The translations under genes and the position numbers were made by a program. A stretch of DNA of 21,554 bases from Rhodospirillales bacterium (GTDB lineage: Bacteria; Pseudomonadota; Alphaproteobacteria; CACIAM-22H2). The first letter of the stretch is position 1, and the number at the start of each line of letters is the position of its first letter. Of this stretch, positions 17,960 to 21,554 are shown one piece after another. Where the stretch lies: assembly GCA_016195145.1 (NCBI GenBank), contig JACQAF010000013.1, positions 1 through 21,554 of the forward strand. Reading direction: 5' to 3'. The notes below the pieces were generated by a model. That model was not told where the DNA came from and made no database searches. It saw only the letters and a program-made list of their open reading frames with translations.

Positions 17960-19300
17960 ATGACGCCCGGCGCGCGCGTTCAGGCGGCGATCGAGATTCT
18001 CGACGCCATTGCGGCGGCTGCCGCGCCGGCCGACCAGGTGGCCGGCGGCTATTTCCGCGGCCGGCGCTTCATCGGCGCCAAGGATCGCGCGGCCATCGCC
18101 GCGCTCGTCTATGGCGTGCTGCGCCGGCGCGCCCAGCTCGATTGGTGGAGCGCCCGCCAGCGCACCGGTGCCTCGCGCGGCCTCTATAATCCCGACGGGC
18201 GACAACGCATCCTCGCCCATCTCGCCATTGTCGACGGCTGGCCAGTCGATGAAATCAACCGCGCCTTCGACGGCGACCGTTTCCGGCCGCGGCCGTTATC
18301 GCCGGCCGAGCGCGAGACGATCAAGGCGCTTGCCGGGCGCAGCCTCGACCACCCCGAGCAATCGCCGGCCGTGCGCCATAACTTTCCCGCTTGGCTCGAA
18401 CCGGCGTTGTGGGCGCGCTTCGGCGGCGATTTTGCGGCCGAGATGACGGCGCTGGCGGCCGAAGCGCCGCTCGATCTGCGGGCTAACGCCCTCATGGGTG
18501 CGCGCGAGGAGGCGGCGCGGCTGCTCGCCATGGGCGGGCTTGAGGCGACGCCAACGCCGCTGTCGCCGTGGGGATTGCGGCTCGAGGGTCGCGCGCCCCT
18601 CTCGACCCAGGATGCTTTCAAGAGCGGCCTGATCGAGGTGCAGGACGAAGGCTCGCAGCTCGCGGCGCTGTTCGTCGATGTTCGGCCGGGCATGCGGGTG
18701 TGCGATTTCTGCGCCGGGGCGGGGGGCAAAAGCCTGGCCATCGCCGCGCGCATGGAAAACAAGGGACATGTCGTCGCCTGCGACACGTCGCGTCGTCGTC
18801 TCAAAGGGGCGACCAAAAGGTTGCGCCGTGCCGGCGCGTTCAACGTGCAGCAACGCGCCCTGACGAGCGAGAGCGACCCGTGGGTCAAGCGCCATCGCGC
18901 TTCGTTCGATCGCGTGCTGGTCGACGCGCCATGCACCGGCACCGGTACGTGGCGACGCAACCCCGACGCCAAATGGACGCTGAAGCCCGAGGATCTGGCC
19001 GAGCTTGCCGACAAGCAGCGCCGCATTCTCGATAGCGCTGCGCGACTGGTGAAGCCGGGCGGCCGGCTGGTCTATGTCACCTGTTCGCTGTTGGCCGAGG
19101 AGAATGAGCGGCAGGTCGAAGCGATTCTCGATCGCGACCGGGATTTTAGCCTCGTTCCGGCTTCGCAGGTTTGGGCGTCGGCCATCGGCGGAACCTGTCC
19201 GTCGCCCGACCCTTATCTTCGCCTGTCGCCGGCCCGCCACGGAACCGACGGATTTTTCGTCGCCGTGCTCACCAGAAAACCGGAAAACGCAAAAAACTGA
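17960..19300 (+). CDS. rsmB: RsmB/NOP-family 16S rRNA m5C methyltransferase
   Basis: A SAM-dependent RNA methyltransferase of the RsmB (Sun/Fmu)/NOP2 family, which makes m5C967 (E. coli numbering) in 16S rRNA. The 446 residues have an N-terminal NusB-like helical region (AIEILDAIAAAAAPADQVAG and DRAAIAALVYGVLRRRAQLD). A linker leads to the catalytic domain with VQDEGSQLAALFVDVRPGMR, the SAM loop CDFCAGAGGKSLAIAARM, and two catalytic cysteines, Cys325 in VDAPCTGTGTWRRNPDAKW and Cys375 in YVTCSLLAEENE. The latter is the nucleophile in this family. Placement between guaB and guaA recurs in Rhodospirillales (from memory). Specificity for C967 is by homology. Confidence 0.9.
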   Translation: MTPGARVQAAIEILDAIAAAAAPADQVAGGYFRGRRFIGAKDRAAIAALVYGVLRRRAQLDWWSARQRTGASRGLYNPDGRQRILAHLAIVDGWPVDEINRAFDGDRFRPRPLSPAERETIKALAGRSLDHPEQSPAVRHNFPAWLEPALWARFGGDFAAEMTALAAEAPLDLRANALMGAREEAARLLAMGGLEATPTPLSPWGLRLEGRAPLSTQDAFKSGLIEVQDEGSQLAALFVDVRPGMRVCDFCAGAGGKSLAIAARMENKGHVVACDTSRRRLKGATKRLRRAGAFNVQQRALTSESDPWVKRHRASFDRVLVDAPCTGTGTWRRNPDAKWTLKPEDLAELADKQRRILDSAARLVKPGGRLVYVTCSLLAEENERQVEAILDRDRDFSLVPASQVWASAIGGTCPSPDPYLRLSPARHGTDGFFVAVLTRKPENAKN

Positions 19301-19404
19301 TACGGATGGCGCACGTGCGCTGCCGCGCGCTTCTCCCGGCGAAGTAGCGGCTACCTCATGTGAACAGGCTGGCGCGGCGGACGAATCGTGCTAGGCTTTC
19401 CGGC

Positions 19405-19929
19405 ATGGCCATCATCGGTCGTGCCACGACAGCAGCGGCGTCCGGCATCGCCAGGGTCTATGTGGATACTTGGCAGACCACCTATGCCGGCTTGTTGCCC
19501 GAACGGGTTCTGGTCGGCATGTCCTACGACCGGCAAGCGTCGGAATGGGCATGGACGGTCCGCAACTGCGCCCATAACCAGCCGATCATGATCGCCACCG
19601 AACCCGGACACGGGGTGATCGGTTTTGCCAGCGCCGGGCTCAGCCGCGCGACCAGCCGGCCGGCCGCCGGGCCGTTCGCCGGCAAGCCGGCCGCATCGGC
19701 CCCGGCGGGGATCGGCGAAGTATTCACCCTCTACGTACACCCCGAATTCCAGGACAACGGCATCGGCCGGCAGCTTCTGGCGGCCGTTTTCGGCTCGCTG
19801 TGCGAGCGGAAGATCAAGCTCGCCTTCCTCTGGGTGCTGGCGGGCAATCCGTCGCGATATTTCTACGAACGCATGGGCGGCCGCCGCCCGTATCGGGTCT
19901 TGTTCCGCCAACTGAATTCAGGGTATTGA
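19405..19929 (+). CDS. GNAT-family N-acetyltransferase
   Basis: A 174-residue acetyl-CoA-dependent acetyltransferase. The ATG at 19405 was preferred to a GTG at 19360, because the protein then begins with the usual GNAT strand and helix (ATTAAASGIARVYVDTWQTT then YAGLLPE). The beta4 strand GIGEVFTLYVHPEFQ leads into the acetyl-CoA pyrophosphate motif QDNGIGRQLL (116-125), and NPSRYFYERMGGRRP supplies the beta5/helix4 region. The C-terminus after GGRRP is short and atypical compared with relatives I know, so the last strands may be altered. A TAGGCT element at 19392-19397 could be a -10 for a nearly leaderless transcript. The substrate is unknown. It sits between rsmB and guaA. Confidence 0.85.
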   Translation: MAIIGRATTAAASGIARVYVDTWQTTYAGLLPERVLVGMSYDRQASEWAWTVRNCAHNQPIMIATEPGHGVIGFASAGLSRATSRPAAGPFAGKPAASAPAGIGEVFTLYVHPEFQDNGIGRQLLAAVFGSLCERKIKLAFLWVLAGNPSRYFYERMGGRRPYRVLFRQLNSGY

Positions 19930-19966
19930 TCGGCTCCCGCGACGCCTTTCCCGAAACGATTCGCCG

Positions 19967-21514
19967 TTGACCGACAAAGTTCTTATCCTCGATTTCGGCA
20001 GCCAGGTGACTCAGCTCATCGCCCGGCGGCTGCGCGAGAACGGGATTTATTGCGAAATTCATCCGTTTAGCATGAGCGCGGCAGCGATCGCCGCGTTCGC
20101 GCCCAAGGCGGTCATCCTGTCGGGCGGCCCGGCTTCGGTGATCGCGCACGATACGCCGCGCGTCCCGCAGGCGGCGTTCGATCTCGGCGTGCCGGTGCTC
20201 GGCATCTGCTACGGCCAGCAGACCATGGCCGCCCAGCTCGGCGGCAAGGTGGAGGCGTCCGACCATCACGAATTCGGCCGCGCCTTCATCGAGGTGCGCG
20301 ACGATTGCAAGCTGTTCGAGGGGCTGTGGCCCAAGGGCGCGCGCGAGCAGGTGTGGATGAGCCATGGCGACCGGGTGACTGCGCTGCCGCCCGGCTTTCG
20401 GGTAGTGGCGACCAGCGAGGGCGCGCCCTTCGCGGTGATCGCCGACGACGCGCGGCGTTTCTACGGCGTGATGTTCCATCCCGAGGTCGTCCACACGCCG
20501 CAAGGCGGGGCCTTGCTCAAGAATTTCACCCATCGCGTCGCCGGATGCCGCGGCGACTGGACGATGGCGGCCTTTCACCGGCAAGCGATCGAGCGTATCC
20601 GCAGCCAGGTCGGCAAGGGCCGGGTGATATGCGGGCTGTCGGGCGGCGTCGATTCGAGCGTCGCCGCCGTCCTGATCCACGAGGCGATCGGCGACCAGCT
20701 CACCTGTATTTTCGTCGACCATGGCCTGCTGCGCCAGGGCGAGGCGGATGAGGTGGCGGCGCTGTTCCGCGGGCATTACAATATCCCGCTCGTTCATCGC
20801 AACGCGAGCGACATGTTCCTCGGCAAGCTCGCCGGCGTGACCGATCCCGAGGGCAAGCGCAAGATCATCGGCGCCACCTTCATCGATGTGTTCGAGGAAG
20901 AGGCGACGAAGCTCGGCGGAGCCGATTTCCTCGCCCAGGGGACGCTTTATCCCGACGTCATCGAATCGGTGTCGTTCACCGGCGGACCCAGCGTCACCAT
21001 CAAGTCGCATCACAATGTCGGCGGCCTGCCCGAACGCATGCGCATGAAGCTGGTCGAGCCGCTGCGCGAGCTGTTCAAGGACGAGGTGCGGGCGCTGGGC
21101 CGCGAGCTCGGCCTGCCCGATACCCTGGTCGGCCGGCATCCGTTTCCGGGGCCGGGGCTCGCCATCCGCATTCCCGGCGAGATCACGCGCGAGAAGCTGG
21201 CGGTGCTGCGCAAGGCCGATGCGATCTATCTTGAGGAAATCCGCAAGGCCGGGCTCTACGACGCCATCTGGCAGGCTTTCGCCGTGCTGCTGCCGGTGCG
21301 CACGGTCGGCGTGATGGGCGACGCGCGGACCTACGATCATGTCTGCGCGCTGCGCGCCGTAACCTCGACCGACGGCATGACCGCCGACAGCTATCCGTTC
21401 CCGCACGAATTCCTCGCCAATTGCGCGACGCGCATCATCAACGAGGTGCGCGGCATCAACCGCGTCGTCTACGACATCAATTCCAAGCCGCCGTCCACGA
21501 TCGAATGGGAGTGA
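19967..21514 (+). CDS. guaA: GuaA, GMP synthase (glutamine-hydrolysing)
   Basis: GuaA converts XMP to GMP using ATP and glutamine (EC 6.3.5.2), the step after GuaB. The start is TTG at 19967, giving MTDKVLILDFGSQVTQLIAR, the canonical beginning; no strong ribosome binding site is visible. The 515 residues are full length. The class I glutamine amidotransferase domain has nucleophile Cys81 in GICYGQQTMA and the His/Glu pair in MFHPEVVHT. The ATP-pyrophosphatase P-loop is SGGVDSS (225-231), FVDHGLLR follows, and the dimerisation domain ends INRVVYDINSKPPSTIEWE. It completes the guanylate branch with guaB 2 kb upstream. Confidence 0.98.
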   Translation: MTDKVLILDFGSQVTQLIARRLRENGIYCEIHPFSMSAAAIAAFAPKAVILSGGPASVIAHDTPRVPQAAFDLGVPVLGICYGQQTMAAQLGGKVEASDHHEFGRAFIEVRDDCKLFEGLWPKGAREQVWMSHGDRVTALPPGFRVVATSEGAPFAVIADDARRFYGVMFHPEVVHTPQGGALLKNFTHRVAGCRGDWTMAAFHRQAIERIRSQVGKGRVICGLSGGVDSSVAAVLIHEAIGDQLTCIFVDHGLLRQGEADEVAALFRGHYNIPLVHRNASDMFLGKLAGVTDPEGKRKIIGATFIDVFEEEATKLGGADFLAQGTLYPDVIESVSFTGGPSVTIKSHHNVGGLPERMRMKLVEPLRELFKDEVRALGRELGLPDTLVGRHPFPGPGLAIRIPGEITREKLAVLRKADAIYLEEIRKAGLYDAIWQAFAVLLPVRTVGVMGDARTYDHVCALRAVTSTDGMTADSYPFPHEFLANCATRIINEVRGINRVVYDINSKPPSTIEWE

Positions 21515-21516
21515 CG

Positions 21517-21554
21517 ATGACGAAGACCCTGGCACAGTCGGACATCGGGCTCAA
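21517..21554 (+). CDS. start of an unidentified gene, cut by the window end
   Basis: An ATG at 21517, 2 nt after the guaA stop, opens MTKTLAQSDIGL and remains open to the last base. A GTG at 21511, overlapping the guaA end, is in the same frame and is an alternative start. The GGGAG just upstream of the guaA stop could serve as ribosome binding site. Twelve residues are too few to assign a family. The tight spacing suggests co-transcription with guaA. Confidence 0.5.
   Translation, partial: MTKTLAQSDIGL

Noticed and set aside
19814..21535. A 573-codon open frame opposite guaA and the end of the GNAT gene
   Set aside because: Shadow of guaA. Low-complexity Asp/Arg/His-rich composition; no domain recognised.

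Overview
This is a high-GC, densely packed chromosomal segment. The proteins look proteobacterial, most probably an alphaproteobacterium of Rhodospirillales type. The clues are the urt-ure gene order, the guaB–rsmB–guaA trio with a Ppx/GppA–rlmE pair nearby, many GTG/TTG starts, ATGA/GTGA overlaps, and a CTTGGC-N17-TATGAT promoter before guaB. The taxonomic assignment is inference; no rRNA is present.

Positions 1-4577 (+) hold the urea ABC transporter locus urtABCDE. It is damaged. urtA (5' end outside the window) has an in-frame TAA at 97-99. urtB and urtC are joined by a deletion near 2105 that removes the end of UrtB and the start of UrtC and changes frame. The ATPase genes urtD and urtE are intact. 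Positions 4579-9600 (+) hold a complete, tightly coupled urease operon, ureD-ureA-ureB-ureC-ureE-ureF-ureG, with all active-site residues visible. The cluster was built to import urea and hydrolyse it to ammonia and CO2, but as written the import half is broken.

Positions 9653-10491 (-) hold an alpha/beta-hydrolase pseudogene that lost its nucleophile-elbow region, and a tRNA-Gln(CTG). Positions 10673-12429 (+) hold a Ppx/GppA phosphatase gene overlapping rlmE (23S rRNA 2'-O-methyltransferase).

Positions 12426-16420 look accessory. On the minus strand are an ICMT-like membrane methyltransferase, two tandem NmrA-like NAD(P)-binding paralogues, and an SDR pseudogene with an internal deletion. 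Divergent from the SDR is a TetR-type regulator, and the intergenic region carries two matching 16-bp palindromes that are probable operators. A 5'-truncated host-attachment-family gene follows, abutting a GC palindrome.

Positions 16431-21514 (+) return to housekeeping: guaB (IMP dehydrogenase) with a good promoter, an RsmB-type rRNA m5C methyltransferase, a GNAT acetyltransferase and guaA (GMP synthase). A partial ORF runs off the end.

I see no CRISPR array, transposase, phage gene or clearly new molecular system. The most notable signal is the set of gene-disrupting lesions (one nonsense codon and four deletions or truncations). They fall only in urea uptake and accessory genes, while urease and housekeeping genes are intact. 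They may be real gene decay or assembly artefacts, and raw reads would decide.
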